Below are positions 16,652-25,776 of a stretch of DNA of 46,273 bases, piece after piece (position 1 is the stretch's first letter; every line of letters begins with the position of its first letter). Made by a program: the position numbers and the translations under genes. The notes beneath the pieces are model-generated. The model saw only the letters and a program-made list of their open reading frames with translations. It made no database searches and was not told the DNA's origin. Origin of the DNA: Novosphingobium acidiphilum DSM 19966 (GTDB lineage: Bacteria; Pseudomonadota; Alphaproteobacteria; Sphingomonadales; Sphingomonadaceae); NCBI RefSeq assembly GCF_000429005.1, contig NZ_AUBA01000023.1, positions 1 through 46,273 on the forward strand, written 5' to 3'.

Positions 16652-17230
16652 ATGCGGGTGCTTTTGCAGATTCCCACGGCGGCGCTGACCCTTTGCGGTG
16701 CGGCTGCGGCGCTGGCCATGGCAGGCCCGGCGCACGCCGATGTCATGGCGATCGATGCAAACGGGCCGCAATGGATCAGCGGTGGCCCGGCCCACGCCCC
16801 CACCGCACCCATGCTGCCCCCGCGTTTGACCACGGTGCCCGCACAATGGCGCACCACGATCGATGCGCTGGCCGCGCGCTATGACCTTGCCCCGGCAATG
16901 ATCGAGGCGTTGATCTGGCAGGAAAGCCGCTGGCACGTGAATGCCGTTTCGCCAAAGGGCGCGCGCGGCCTGGCCCAGCTGATGCCGCAGACCGCGCGTG
17001 CAATGGGCGCCGATCCCGACAATCCGGTGCAGAATGTCACCGCGGGTGCGCGCTATCTGCGGCGGTTGATCGACAGCTTTCACGGCAATCTGGAACTCGC
17101 GCTGGCGGCCTACAATGCCGGGCCGGGCCGGGTTGCCCGCGCCGGCGGCGTGCCGCCGATTGCCGAAACCCGCGCCTATGTGGCCGCCATCATGGCGCGC
17201 CTGGCCCAAGGGTCCACTGACAGGAGATGA
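16652..17230 (+). CDS. virB1: VirB1-like lytic transglycosylase (SLT domain)
   Basis: A 192-residue exported protein with signal peptide (residues 1-29, ending AHA-D) and an SLT Goose-lysozyme-like domain: MIEALIWQESRW with catalytic Glu at residue 91, SPKGARGLAQLMPQTA, and LALAAYNAGPGRV. It cleaves peptidoglycan to let the secretion channel through. It is the first gene of the type IV secretion operon and overlaps a possible virB2 start by 4 bases. ATG 16652 is chosen because it begins the signal peptide; 16556 would add 32 unrelated residues. Confidence 0.9.
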   Translation: MRVLLQIPTAALTLCGAAAALAMAGPAHADVMAIDANGPQWISGGPAHAPTAPMLPPRLTTVPAQWRTTIDALAARYDLAPAMIEALIWQESRWHVNAVSPKGARGLAQLMPQTARAMGADPDNPVQNVTAGARYLRRLIDSFHGNLELALAAYNAGPGRVARAGGVPPIAETRAYVAAIMARLAQGSTDRR

Positions 17231-17235
17231 TTGCG

Positions 17236-17538
17236 ATGCCCCGCCCCGCCGCGTTTGGCCTGATTGTCGCCCTTGCCCTTGCGCCCGGTCATGCGCTGGC
17301 GCAGGCCGCCACCGATCCGCAAGGGTCGGGGCCGATCCTGGCCGCGCTGCTGTGGCTGCAGGGCACGCTGATGGGCAATGTCGCAACCGCCGTGGCGGTC
17401 ATGGCGGTGGCCGCCTGCGGGTTGATGATGCTCACCGGCCGGCTGAACTGGCGCATGGGCGTTACCGTGATCGTGGGCTGCTTCGTGCTGTTCGGCGCGG
17501 CGGCAATCGTGTCCGGTATCCGGCAGGCGGCGGGATAA
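17236..17538 (+). CDS. virB2: VirB2-like major pilin
   Basis: A 100-residue protein with a signal peptide (cleavage near HALAQA) and two hydrophobic helices (about 45-65 and 73-93), the VirB2/TrbC prepilin layout, with LNWRMG in the loop between them. It would be processed and assembled as the pilus subunit. Two ATGs are possible, 17227 and 17236. AGGAG at 17222-17226 touches the first and is at proper distance for the second, so 17236 is chosen. Confidence 0.88.
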   Translation: MPRPAAFGLIVALALAPGHALAQAATDPQGSGPILAALLWLQGTLMGNVATAVAVMAVAACGLMMLTGRLNWRMGVTVIVGCFVLFGAAAIVSGIRQAAG

Positions 17539-17539
17539 C

Positions 17540-17821
17540 ATGGAACTGGTTCGCCCGCGCGTGTGCAAGCCGTTGACCCGGCCGCAGATGTTTGCCGGGG
17601 TGACCTACAGCTTTTTCATCATCAACCTGATGATCACCACCGAAGTGTTTCTGATTACACGCACATTTCTTGCCTTGGGGATTGCGTTGGTGGTGCATGG
17701 CGCAGGTTACCTGGCGTGCCTGCGCGAACCGCGCGTGTTCGATCTGTGGCTGACCAAAGTGCAGCGCTGCCCGCGCGTGCCGGGCTGGCGCCACTGGGGA
17801 TGCAATTCCTATGCCCCGTGA
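17540..17821 (+). CDS. virB3: VirB3-like inner-membrane protein
   Basis: A 93-residue protein starting LVRPRVCKPLTRPQMFAGV, the VirB3 signature, followed by one or two hydrophobic segments (about 23-60) and an RVFDLW segment (FDLWL is typical). It helps anchor the VirB4 ATPase at the inner membrane. The gene starts one base after virB2 stops and overlaps virB4 by 11 bases. Confidence 0.88.
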   Translation: MELVRPRVCKPLTRPQMFAGVTYSFFIINLMITTEVFLITRTFLALGIALVVHGAGYLACLREPRVFDLWLTKVQRCPRVPGWRHWGCNSYAP

Positions 17822-20207
17822 TGGCGGGCCGCTGGCCGGATGGCGCGCGCGACAGGCCCGCGCCGGGGACCGCCTGCCTTATGCCCGGATGGATGGCAGC
17901 CATTGCGTCGTCTTGCGCGACGGATCGCTGCTGGTGGCGCTGCACGTGCCGGGCTGGCCTGCGCAAACCGCCGACGTGGCCGAAATCAATGCCCACGCTG
18001 CGCAGCGCGATGTGTGGCTGCGCGCCGGGCTTGATGCGCGGTTCGTGTTTGGCCACCATGTGGTGCGGCGGCGGGTTGCGCTGGATTTTCCCGGAACGTT
18101 CGACGATCCGATGTCGCGGCATATCGACGCGCGTTGGCGGGCCCGCATCGGCGAAGGGCAAATCTACGTCAATGACCAGTTCATCACGCTGTTGCGCCGC
18201 CCGGCGCGCGGCAAGACCGGCTGGATCGACGGCCTGCGCCGCCGCCTGCGCGGTGCCGAAACCGGCGTCGACCAGGGCGATCTGCGTGCGTTGATGGCGG
18301 CGGCGGCCGGGCTTGCCGCGGCAATGGCGCCGGCGGGCGCGCGCATATTGGGCGATTACGAGGGTGCGGGCGGCACCTGCAATGAAGTTCTGGAACTGCT
18401 GTCGTGCCTTTACAACGGCGAAATGCGCCCCGTGCGCCGCCCGGTCGAAGGCACCGACATCGGCCATATGCTGCCTTATGTGCGTGCCAGCTTCGGGCTG
18501 GACGCGCTGGAATTGCGCGGACCGGCCAGCCATGGCTTTGCCGCGCTGGTCAGCGTCAAGGACTATCCCGAGGCCACCGCGCCCGGCCTGATCGATCCGC
18601 TGCTGGCGACCGATACCGAACTTGTACTGACCGAAACCTGGGCGCCGACCGATCGCCAGATCGCGCGCGAACGCATCGATCTGGCGCTGCGCCGCCTGCG
18701 CGCCGCCGACGAGGATGCCATGGCCGAACGCGCCGAACTGCACGCCGCGCGCGATGCGCTGGGCATGGGCGCGGCAACCTATGGCGATCATCACCTGTCG
18801 GTGCTGGTGCGCGGCGATACGCTGCCCGCGCTCGATGCCGGGGTAACCGCGGTTGCAGGTGCGCTGTCCGAGGCCGGCGCAATTGCGGTGCGCGAAGATG
18901 TAAACCTGGAACCGGCATTCTGGGCGCAGTTTCCCGGCAACGAACAGTTCATCGTGCGCCGTGCGCTGATTTCCAGCGCCAACATGGCGTGCTTTGCCGC
19001 GTGCCACGGCCATGCGATGGGCCGTGCGCACGGCAACCACTGGGGCGATGCCGTCACCGTGTTGGCCACCACCGCCGCCACGCCGTGCTTTGTCAGCCTG
19101 CACCAGGGCGATCTGGGCAATTTTACGCTGATCGGCCCGTCGGGCAGCGGCAAGACCGTGGTGCTGAATTTCCTTGCCGCACAGGCGCAGCGCTTTGCCC
19201 CGCGCACGATCCTGTTCGACAAGGACCGCGGTGCCGAAGTGTTCATCCGCGCGATCGGCGGGCGGTACGAACGCATCGTGCCGGGCGCGCCAACCGGGTT
19301 CAATCCGCTGGCGTTGTCCGACGGCGCGGGTACACGCGCATTCCTGCGCGACTGGCTGGGCGTGCTGCTTGACGCGCGCGGGCCGGACGAGGCCGCGATT
19401 ATCGCCGGCGCGGTCGATGCCGCATTTGCGCATGATCCGTCGCTGCGCCGCCTTGCGCATTTTCGTGAATTGCTGGCAGGCAGCCGCCGCCCGGTGCCCG
19501 GCGACCTGGCCAGCCGGCTCGATCCCTGGGTCACGGGAGGACCCCATGCCTGGCTGTTCGACAATCCGGTCGATGCGCTTGATCTGACGCAGCGCGTGCT
19601 CGGGTTCGACATGACCGCGCTGCTCGATGCCCCGGCGTTGCGCACCGCGACGATGATGTACCTGTTTCACCGCATCGAGGAACGGCTTGACGGCACCCCG
19701 ACGATGATCCTGATTGACGAAGGTTGGAAGGCGCTGGACGATCCGGTGTTTGCCACACGCATCCGCGACTGGCTGAAAACGCTGCGCAAACGCAACGCGC
19801 TGGTCGGTTTTGCCACGCAGTCGGCGCGCGATGCGCTCGACAGCTCGATCGCCGCAGCACTGGTCGAACAGACCGCAACCATGATCTTTACCCCCAACCC
19901 CCGCGCGCGCGCCGAAGACTATTGCTCCGGGTTCGGCCTGTCCGAACACGAACTCGACATCGTGCGCAGTTTGCCGCCCGCGGGGCGGTGTTTCCTGTGG
20001 CGGCAGGGCGAACAGTCGGCCGTGCTGCGGCTCGATCTCGACGGCATGGGCGATCTGGTGACCGTGCTGTCGGGGCGCGAGACGACCGTGCGGCGGCTCG
20101 ACAGCGTGCGCGACAGGCTGGGCGATGATCCGGCGGACTGGTACCCTGTCCTGACCGGTTCGGCCTGGCCGGGCGAGGCCGCTGCGATGGTCGAGGCTGC
20201 GGAATGA
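17811..20207 (+). CDS. virB4: VirB4-like type IV secretion ATPase
   Basis: A 798-residue protein of VirB4 size. The N-terminal half carries the CagE/TrbE-VirB domain (MDGSHCVVLRDGSLLVALHV, FVFGHHVVRRRV). The C-terminal ATPase has Walker A IGPSGSGKTVV at about residue 442 and Walker B TMILIDEGWKAL at about 630, followed by LRKRNALVGFATQSARDAL. It powers pilus subunit extraction and substrate transfer at the cytoplasmic face. It overlaps virB3 by 11 and virB6 by 4 bases, consistent with one transcript. An 884-residue open frame on the opposite strand is a GC-rich shadow. Confidence 0.95.
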   Translation: MPRDGGPLAGWRARQARAGDRLPYARMDGSHCVVLRDGSLLVALHVPGWPAQTADVAEINAHAAQRDVWLRAGLDARFVFGHHVVRRRVALDFPGTFDDPMSRHIDARWRARIGEGQIYVNDQFITLLRRPARGKTGWIDGLRRRLRGAETGVDQGDLRALMAAAAGLAAAMAPAGARILGDYEGAGGTCNEVLELLSCLYNGEMRPVRRPVEGTDIGHMLPYVRASFGLDALELRGPASHGFAALVSVKDYPEATAPGLIDPLLATDTELVLTETWAPTDRQIARERIDLALRRLRAADEDAMAERAELHAARDALGMGAATYGDHHLSVLVRGDTLPALDAGVTAVAGALSEAGAIAVREDVNLEPAFWAQFPGNEQFIVRRALISSANMACFAACHGHAMGRAHGNHWGDAVTVLATTAATPCFVSLHQGDLGNFTLIGPSGSGKTVVLNFLAAQAQRFAPRTILFDKDRGAEVFIRAIGGRYERIVPGAPTGFNPLALSDGAGTRAFLRDWLGVLLDARGPDEAAIIAGAVDAAFAHDPSLRRLAHFRELLAGSRRPVPGDLASRLDPWVTGGPHAWLFDNPVDALDLTQRVLGFDMTALLDAPALRTATMMYLFHRIEERLDGTPTMILIDEGWKALDDPVFATRIRDWLKTLRKRNALVGFATQSARDALDSSIAAALVEQTATMIFTPNPRARAEDYCSGFGLSEHELDIVRSLPPAGRCFLWRQGEQSAVLRLDLDGMGDLVTVLSGRETTVRRLDSVRDRLGDDPADWYPVLTGSAWPGEAAAMVEAAE

Positions 20208-21424
20208 CCGATTGTGCCAATCTGGTGGCGCAGGCGGGCAATGGCGTTGCCCCGACGCTGCAGGCGGTCGATTGCATGACCGCCAACGCCGGCGCGGGCA
20301 GCTTTGCACACCTGTTCGGCCCGGCCGGGGTCCTGGCGCCCGCGCTGACCGCGGCCCTGACGATCTATGTCGCCGCCTATGGCCTGGGGCTGATGACCGG
20401 GCGGGTGCGGCTGGGCCTGGGCGGGTTGTCGGGGCGGATGCTGGCGTTGGGGCTGGTGCTGGCGTTTTCGACCAGCTGGGCGGTCTATGGCCCGCTGGTT
20501 ACGACGCTGGCCACGCGCGCGCCCGACGATCTGGCGGGTGCCATTCTGGGCACGCGCGGATCGGCCACCGCCACCTTTGCCGCACGCATCGATACGGTGT
20601 TTGCCGCGGTGAACGAGGCAACGCAGCGCGCCGCCGAGGACGAGGCCGAACGCAATGCCCAGGCCGCGGCCGCCGCACAGGCAACGCCGGGCCAAGTGGC
20701 TCCGGCGCCGGTCCGCGCCCCGTCGAGCCAGAACGCCGGGTTTGCGCCGGCCAGCGTGGCCTCGGCCGGGGCGATGATCCTGCTGTTGTCGACCGTCGGC
20801 GTGCTGGTGACATCCCGCATCGTGCTGGCGGCATTGCTGCTGACCGGTCCGGTGTTTGTCGTGATGGCGCTGTTTCCGATGGCGCGCGGGCTGTTTGCCG
20901 GGTGGGTTCGCACGGTGGCGCTGGCGGCATTTGCGCCGCTGCTGGTGGTGCTGGGCGGTGCGTTTTCGCTCGAGCTGGCGGTACCGGCGGTGTCGCGTCT
21001 GCTGGGCCCAGACGGGATCGATGGCAGTGCCGCGACCGGATTTTTCCTGATCGCCACGGTCCATGCCGCGCTGATGGTCATGGCCTTGCGCGCGATGTCC
21101 AGCCTGACCGCCGGGTGGAAACCCCGGGGACCGGCGCGGCCCTACCGGTTTACCCCCGGCGGCCCTGCCGATCCGGCCACCATGATCATGCCGATGCCTG
21201 CCCGATCAACCGCCTTCAGCAGCGCCACCGCCACCAGCCAGCGCGGTACCCAGGCGATGCCGGGCACGGCGCGCAGCACCAGCATGACCGCAATGACGGC
21301 ATCGCGCGACGCCCGCACCATGCCCACCGCGCTGCCCGGCACCGACCGCGCGGCCGGTCCGCGCCGCGCTTCGGGCATTGGCAGCCGTTTCCGCCCCGCC
21401 TCTGTCCGTCAGGTGATCCGATGA
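20204..21424 (+). CDS. virB6: VirB6/TrbL-like polytopic membrane protein
   Basis: A 406-residue protein with five or more hydrophobic helices: VLAPALTAALTIYVAAYGLG, MLALGLVLAFSTSWAVYG, then after an Ala/Glu-rich loop a block of helices from ASAGAMILLLSTVGVLV to FFLIATVHAALMVMAL. The N-terminus CANLVAQAGNGVAPTLQAVD is in VirB6 style. The last about 90 residues are low-complexity Pro/Thr/Ala/Arg and differ from typical VirB6. It should form the inner-membrane channel core. It overlaps virB4 and virB9 by ATGA. Confidence 0.87.
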   Translation: MTDCANLVAQAGNGVAPTLQAVDCMTANAGAGSFAHLFGPAGVLAPALTAALTIYVAAYGLGLMTGRVRLGLGGLSGRMLALGLVLAFSTSWAVYGPLVTTLATRAPDDLAGAILGTRGSATATFAARIDTVFAAVNEATQRAAEDEAERNAQAAAAAQATPGQVAPAPVRAPSSQNAGFAPASVASAGAMILLLSTVGVLVTSRIVLAALLLTGPVFVVMALFPMARGLFAGWVRTVALAAFAPLLVVLGGAFSLELAVPAVSRLLGPDGIDGSAATGFFLIATVHAALMVMALRAMSSLTAGWKPRGPARPYRFTPGGPADPATMIMPMPARSTAFSSATATSQRGTQAMPGTARSTSMTAMTASRDARTMPTALPGTDRAAGPRRASGIGSRFRPASVRQVIR

Positions 21425-22158
21425 GCCTGCTGCTTGCGCTTGTTCTGGCCCAGGCCGTCCCGGCATTGCCCGGCGATCCGCGGCTGGTCACCGTGCCCTA
21501 TCGCGAAAACGCGGTGGTGCGGCTGATCGGGCGCGCCGGGGTGGAATCGACCATCCTGCTGGCCGATGACGAACATATCGAAAATGTCGCGATCGGCGAT
21601 GCCAATGCCTGGCAGGTTACCCCCAACCGGCGCGCCAACATGCTGTTTCTCAAACCGCTGGGCCAGCGCGCGCGCACCAATCTGACGGTGGTAACCGATC
21701 ACCACACGTATTTCTTCGATCTGGTTGCAGCACCCGGCGCGCGGGCGATCTATGGCCTGCATCTGGCTTATCCCGAGGTGCCGCACAAGGCCGAGGCACC
21801 ACCCCCGCCCGCGCCGCTGACCGGAGAAGAAGCCGCGCTGATCCATGGCGAGGCGACAGCGGCACCGGTCGATCCGGCCAGGCTCGACACCGGGTTCGTG
21901 CTGCGCGGTGCGCATGATCTGTTGCCCGCACGGGTCTTTGCCGATGGCCATGATACGTATGTCGCCTGGCCCAAGGGCGTGGCGCTGCCCGCGGTGCTGG
22001 GTCGCGATGCGCGCGGCGGCGAAGGGCCGATCAATTATGCCATGCGCGACGACATGATCGTGATCGAGGGTGTTCCCGATACCGTGGTGCTGCGTACCGG
22101 CAAACGTGTCGCCACGATCGAACACCAGCATCAGACCCCGCAGGCCGCCACCCCATGA
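21421..22158 (+). CDS. virB9: VirB9-like outer-membrane core component
   Basis: A 245-residue protein with a signal peptide (about 1-15) and both VirB9/CagX domains: DPRLVTVPYRENAVVRLIGR, IENVAIGDANAWQVTPN, LTVVTDHHTYFFDL, and the C-terminal TYVAWPKGVALPAV and INYAMRDDMIVIEGVPDTVVLR. It normally forms the outer ring with VirB10 and the lipoprotein VirB7; no VirB7 is encoded beside it. The gene overlaps virB6 at the start and virB10 at the end (ATGA both times), leaving no room for virB7 or virB8 in between. Confidence 0.93.
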   Translation: MSLLLALVLAQAVPALPGDPRLVTVPYRENAVVRLIGRAGVESTILLADDEHIENVAIGDANAWQVTPNRRANMLFLKPLGQRARTNLTVVTDHHTYFFDLVAAPGARAIYGLHLAYPEVPHKAEAPPPPAPLTGEEAALIHGEATAAPVDPARLDTGFVLRGAHDLLPARVFADGHDTYVAWPKGVALPAVLGRDARGGEGPINYAMRDDMIVIEGVPDTVVLRTGKRVATIEHQHQTPQAATP

Positions 22159-23264
22159 CCGACAGCCCGCTTCGCCCCGCCCCGCGCCCGGCCCCGTTGC
22201 ACGACGACGATCCGCGCCTGGGCCATCCCGATCACGACCTTGCGCTGCGCCATGTGCTGCCGGTGGTCGGTCGGCGGCGGCAGGGCACCGACACCGTGGT
22301 GCTGCTGCTGGGTACTGCGCTGGTCGGCGTGCTGGGGCTGGCCACGTTCTGGTCCATGAGCCACAGCCGCGCCGAACGCCCGGCAGCGGCCGCCAGCAGC
22401 GCCCCGGTGCAGCCCGTGCGCGGCTATGCCCCCGCGCCGATGCCGGCAATCCCGCCCGCCGCGATCACCCCGCTTGGCAATGTCCAGCCCCTGCCCCAGC
22501 CCGCGCTCGACACCGGACGCGGCGGCATGGCCAATACCGGCAATCCGCTGGCCACCCCCGCGCTGGTCTACAACGCGGGCCCGCCCGCGACCGCCGCCCC
22601 GGTGACCGAGCCGGCGCCCGCTCCCAAGCCGGCACCCGGTGCACCGCCTGCCAATGGTGGCGATGATTTTGCCGCGCGGCTGGGCGCCACCGGCAGCGGC
22701 GGCGCCACCGCAGCGGTGGCGCTGAACCCGCGCACCACGATTGCGCAAGGCACGCTGATCCCCGCCGTGCTGGAAACTGCGATCGACACCGACGTGCCGG
22801 GCTATGCCCGCGCGATCGTTTCGGCCGACGTGCGCAGTTTTGACGGCAGCCATGTGCTGGTGCCGCGCAGTTCGCGCTTGGTCGGGCAGTACAAGAGCGG
22901 GCTGCAGGCGGGCCAGCGGCGGGTCTATGTGATCTGGACCAGGCTGATCCGCCCCGATGGCGTGGCGGTGGCGCTGGGATCGCCCGGAACCGGGTTCAAC
23001 GGCGAATCCGGACTGGGCGGCAAAGTGGATTCGCATTTCTTCGAACGGTTCGGATCGGCCATGCTGCTGACCGTGATGAGCGGGCTGAGCGCGATCGGCA
23101 GCAGCGGCACCAGTGTGGTGATCGCGGGCGGCGGGCAATCGGCCGCCGCTGCCGCCGTGGGCCAGACCGGCCAGATCGGCCCGACCATCCGCGTGCACCC
23201 GGGCGAGCCGATCCGCGTGTTCACCGCGCGCGACCTGGATTTTGCCGGCGTCGAAGCGCACTGA
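22155..23264 (+). CDS. virB10: VirB10/TrbI-like envelope-spanning protein
   Basis: A 369-residue protein with a cytoplasmic N-terminus, one membrane helix (about residues 48-70), a long Pro/Ala-rich periplasmic linker, and a C-terminal TrbI domain (RTTIAQGTLIPAVLETAIDT, DGSHVLVPRSSRLVGQYKSG, RVYVIWTRLIRPDG, GEPIRVFTARDLDF). It links inner and outer membranes in the secretion channel. The C-terminal domain includes a hydrophobic segment fitting the outer-membrane antenna (about AMLLTVMSGLSAIGSSG). Separated from virB11 by 2 bases. Confidence 0.94.
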   Translation: MTDSPLRPAPRPAPLHDDDPRLGHPDHDLALRHVLPVVGRRRQGTDTVVLLLGTALVGVLGLATFWSMSHSRAERPAAAASSAPVQPVRGYAPAPMPAIPPAAITPLGNVQPLPQPALDTGRGGMANTGNPLATPALVYNAGPPATAAPVTEPAPAPKPAPGAPPANGGDDFAARLGATGSGGATAAVALNPRTTIAQGTLIPAVLETAIDTDVPGYARAIVSADVRSFDGSHVLVPRSSRLVGQYKSGLQAGQRRVYVIWTRLIRPDGVAVALGSPGTGFNGESGLGGKVDSHFFERFGSAMLLTVMSGLSAIGSSGTSVVIAGGGQSAAAAAVGQTGQIGPTIRVHPGEPIRVFTARDLDFAGVEAH

Positions 23265-23266
23265 GC

Positions 23267-24298
23267 ATGCCCGGTCCGACGCCCTTTCCGGCACCGGCGC
23301 CCGAACCGCGCAGCGTCTATCTCGACGCCTATCTGGCGCCGTTCCGGCCGTGGCTGGCCAGCCCCGGCGTCACCGAGATCCTGGTCAACCGGCCCGGCGA
23401 GATCTGGGTAGAGGATGCCGACTGGCCGGCGATGCGCCGCTTTGACGCACCGCACGTGACCGATGTCACAATGGCGCGGCTGGCCGAACAGGTGGCGCGC
23501 GTCACGCATCAGGCGATCAATCGCGAAAATCCGTTGCTGGCGGCAACCTTGCCCGCCGCGCTGGTGCCCGGCGGGGCGCGTATCCAGCTGTGCGGCCCGC
23601 CCGCCACCCGCGCGCACTGGGCGATGGCGATCCGGCGGCAACGGCTGCTCGATCTGTCGCTCGATGCCTATGACCACGGGCCACTGGCACCGCTGGCCGC
23701 GACCAGCATGCCCGATCCGATGGCCCGGCCGATCGCCGCGCTGCGCGCTGCAATTGCCGCGCGCCAGACGATCCTGATTTCGGGCGGCACCTCCACCGGC
23801 AAGACCACCTTTCTCAATGCCATGTTGCGCGAAATTCCGGCGCGCGAACGCATCGTGCTGGTCGAGGATACGCCCGAACTGACGCTGCCCGATCATGATG
23901 GACACGCTGCGAACGGCGTCGGGCTGATCGCGGTCAAGGGCGACCAGGGCGAAGCACGGGTAACCACGGACGATCTGGTGCAGGCGGCGCTGCGCCTGCG
24001 TCCCGATCGCATCGTGGTGGGCGAATTGCGCGGGCGCGAGGCGGTCAGTTTCCTGCGCGCAATCAACACCGGGCACCCGGGTTCGTTTTCGACGGTCCAC
24101 GCCAATTCGCCGATCGGCGCGCTGGAACAGATCGGGCTGATGGTGATGCAGGCGGGCCTGGGCCTGTCGCGCCGCGAAACGCTGGCCTATGCCGCCAGCG
24201 TCATCGACTGGGTGGTGCAGCTTGACCGCAGCGGCGGGCAGCGGCGGATCAGCGCGATTGCGCAGACCCGCGCGCTGGTCGATCAGGCGCTGGCCTAG
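23267..24298 (+). CDS. virB11: VirB11-like secretion ATPase
   Basis: A 343-residue hexameric ATPase of the VirB11/PulE family. It shows FRPWLASPGVTEILVNRPGE at the N-terminus, Walker A ISGGTSTGKTTF at about residue 172, Asp box VLVEDTPEL, Walker B-like DRIVVGELRGREA and His box GHPGSFSTVHANSP. It acts at the cytoplasmic side to power pilus assembly and substrate passage. It is the last gene of the operon; the downstream gene is convergent. No virD4 coupling protein or relaxase follows. Confidence 0.95.
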   Translation: MPGPTPFPAPAPEPRSVYLDAYLAPFRPWLASPGVTEILVNRPGEIWVEDADWPAMRRFDAPHVTDVTMARLAEQVARVTHQAINRENPLLAATLPAALVPGGARIQLCGPPATRAHWAMAIRRQRLLDLSLDAYDHGPLAPLAATSMPDPMARPIAALRAAIAARQTILISGGTSTGKTTFLNAMLREIPARERIVLVEDTPELTLPDHDGHAANGVGLIAVKGDQGEARVTTDDLVQAALRLRPDRIVVGELRGREAVSFLRAINTGHPGSFSTVHANSPIGALEQIGLMVMQAGLGLSRRETLAYAASVIDWVVQLDRSGGQRRISAIAQTRALVDQALA

Positions 24299-24310
24299 GA
24301 CTGGCTCACG

Positions 24311-25663
24311 TCAACCGGCGTTGGGCCGATCATGCCCGTGGCCATGCGGTTCCTCGTGCCGTCCAGGTTGCGGGGCGTTGTGCGGCGCAGCCGCGCGCGG
24401 CGGCATGGGTTCTGTCGGGCGGGGCTGTGCGTGCATCTGCGGTTGCGGATTGGCGCGCGCTGCGGCCACCGGCGGGTGGTAGACCGGCGGGTGGTAGACA
24501 TGCGCGGCAGGTTCTGTTGGGTGCGCGCGATAGGCCGGCTGCGCCGGTGCAACCGGATGCGCGCGATAGGTCGGCTGCGCCGGTGCAACCGGCACCGGTC
24601 GAAGCCCGGGTTGCCGACGCTGTTCGTCGGGTGCAAGGTGCGGATTGGCCACAGGCATCGGCCTGGCAGCGGGCCCCATGGTTGGTTGCGGCGGGGCATG
24701 GTGGCCGTTTGCGCCATGCAGCGCGCCGGCGACAATGCCGGCGGCCACGACACCGCCAACCACCGCGCCGGTGTGATCGCGATGGTCCGGCGCGGGCGGA
24801 GCCGATCCATCAGCCGCATAAAGTTGCGGCGGCGCACCCTGGAAACGCTGCTGCTGCCAGGTCACGAACTGCTGTGCGGCCTGCTGGTGCTGGGCGCGCA
24901 CATCGTTCCACGGGGCCTGTTCCTCGCTCTGGTGGGCGCTGTTCCAGGCCGACCAGTCGGGGTTGTCGGCGATGTGGCGCTGCCACGCCATGCGCTGCGC
25001 CGATAGATCGGCACGCCGGTCGCTCCACGCATAGGCATTGACCGCCAGATGCGGGCCCGAATTTGCCCGGCTCCACAGGCGGTGTCCGCGCGCCAGATAG
25101 CGCCCGCCATATTGCACCGCGTCGCCGCCCGCGTTCAGATCGATCTGCACGCCGGCCAGGGTAAACACCGTAACCAGTGCACCGTTGTCATAGGCATAGG
25201 CATATTGCGGATCGCGCACGAGATAGGGCGTGTCGGACCCGGCGTCGTAATAATAGGTGCGATAGCCCCCGGCGACCGGTTCGCTGATCACCCGCGCGCC
25301 ATCGCCCGTCGCCCAGGTCCAGGGGCGCACCCCGCCATCGTCAAAGCTGTAATCGGGCGGTGCATCCTCAACCGCGTCTTCCTGGTACAGCCCGCGATCG
25401 AGATAACGATACCCCGCGCGCCGGTCCGACAGGTGCGACACACGCACCGGCTGCCCGGCGGGCAAGGCCGTGACAGGCGGGGCCGAGGCCAGCGTTGCCG
25501 GTACGGTCGTGCTCAGCGGCAGCGCCACCGGCGGCGCAAGCGCGTCGGCGCTGCCCGTGGGCGCAGGCGTGCCGCCACCGTTGCACGCACCCAGCGCGCT
25601 GGTCAGCACAAGCGTGGCGGTCATCGACACAAGCGCGCGTCGGCGCGTTCCGGTTCCCGGCAT
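24311..25663 (-). CDS. Repeat-rich putative lipoprotein of unknown function
   Basis: A 450-residue protein with an N-terminal Arg-rich segment, hydrophobic core and lipobox-like LGAC (Cys at about residue 27), so probably lipid-anchored. The middle (about 75-190) contains WTWATGDGARVISEP and GYRTYYYDAGSDTPYLVRDP, a Tyr-rich beta region. Residues about 195-280 are Gln/Trp rich (RFQGAPPQLYAADG), then VVGGVVAAGIVAGAL is a glycine-zipper-like segment. The tail is Pro/His-rich with two TYRAHP/AYRAHP units. Start 25663 is set by AAGGAG nine bases upstream. Convergent with virB11 with a 12-base gap; a role in the secretion system is possible but unproven. Confidence 0.75.
   Translation of the reverse strand: MPGTGTRRRALVSMTATLVLTSALGACNGGGTPAPTGSADALAPPVALPLSTTVPATLASAPPVTALPAGQPVRVSHLSDRRAGYRYLDRGLYQEDAVEDAPPDYSFDDGGVRPWTWATGDGARVISEPVAGGYRTYYYDAGSDTPYLVRDPQYAYAYDNGALVTVFTLAGVQIDLNAGGDAVQYGGRYLARGHRLWSRANSGPHLAVNAYAWSDRRADLSAQRMAWQRHIADNPDWSAWNSAHQSEEQAPWNDVRAQHQQAAQQFVTWQQQRFQGAPPQLYAADGSAPPAPDHRDHTGAVVGGVVAAGIVAGALHGANGHHAPPQPTMGPAARPMPVANPHLAPDEQRRQPGLRPVPVAPAQPTYRAHPVAPAQPAYRAHPTEPAAHVYHPPVYHPPVAAARANPQPQMHAQPRPTEPMPPRAAAPHNAPQPGRHEEPHGHGHDRPNAG
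24469..24593. repeat. Short tandem repeats inside the lipoprotein gene
   Basis: Two adjacent tandem arrays lie in the C-terminal coding part. A 15-base unit CCGGCGGGTGGTAGA occurs twice (24469-24498) and encodes YHPPV. A 36-base unit starting TGCGCGCGATAGG occurs twice (24522-24557, 24558-24593) with few differences and encodes the APAQPxYRAHPx unit. Both keep the reading frame, so copy number could vary between strains by slippage. Confidence 0.8.
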
Positions 25664-25776
25664 GATTGGCACTCCTTGTTCCGTGCCCGGCCCGACGCGC
25701 ATGGGGCGCGATGGCAGACCGGGTCAGACAGGCGGCCTGCCACAGCCAAGGTGACCGGGCGCTGAACCGCGCCGGG

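Noticed and set aside
17655..20309. 884-residue open frame antisense to virB4
   Set aside because: It mirrors the virB4 coding frame, is His/Arg/Gln-rich with no domain or ribosome site, and arises from high GC at third codon positions.
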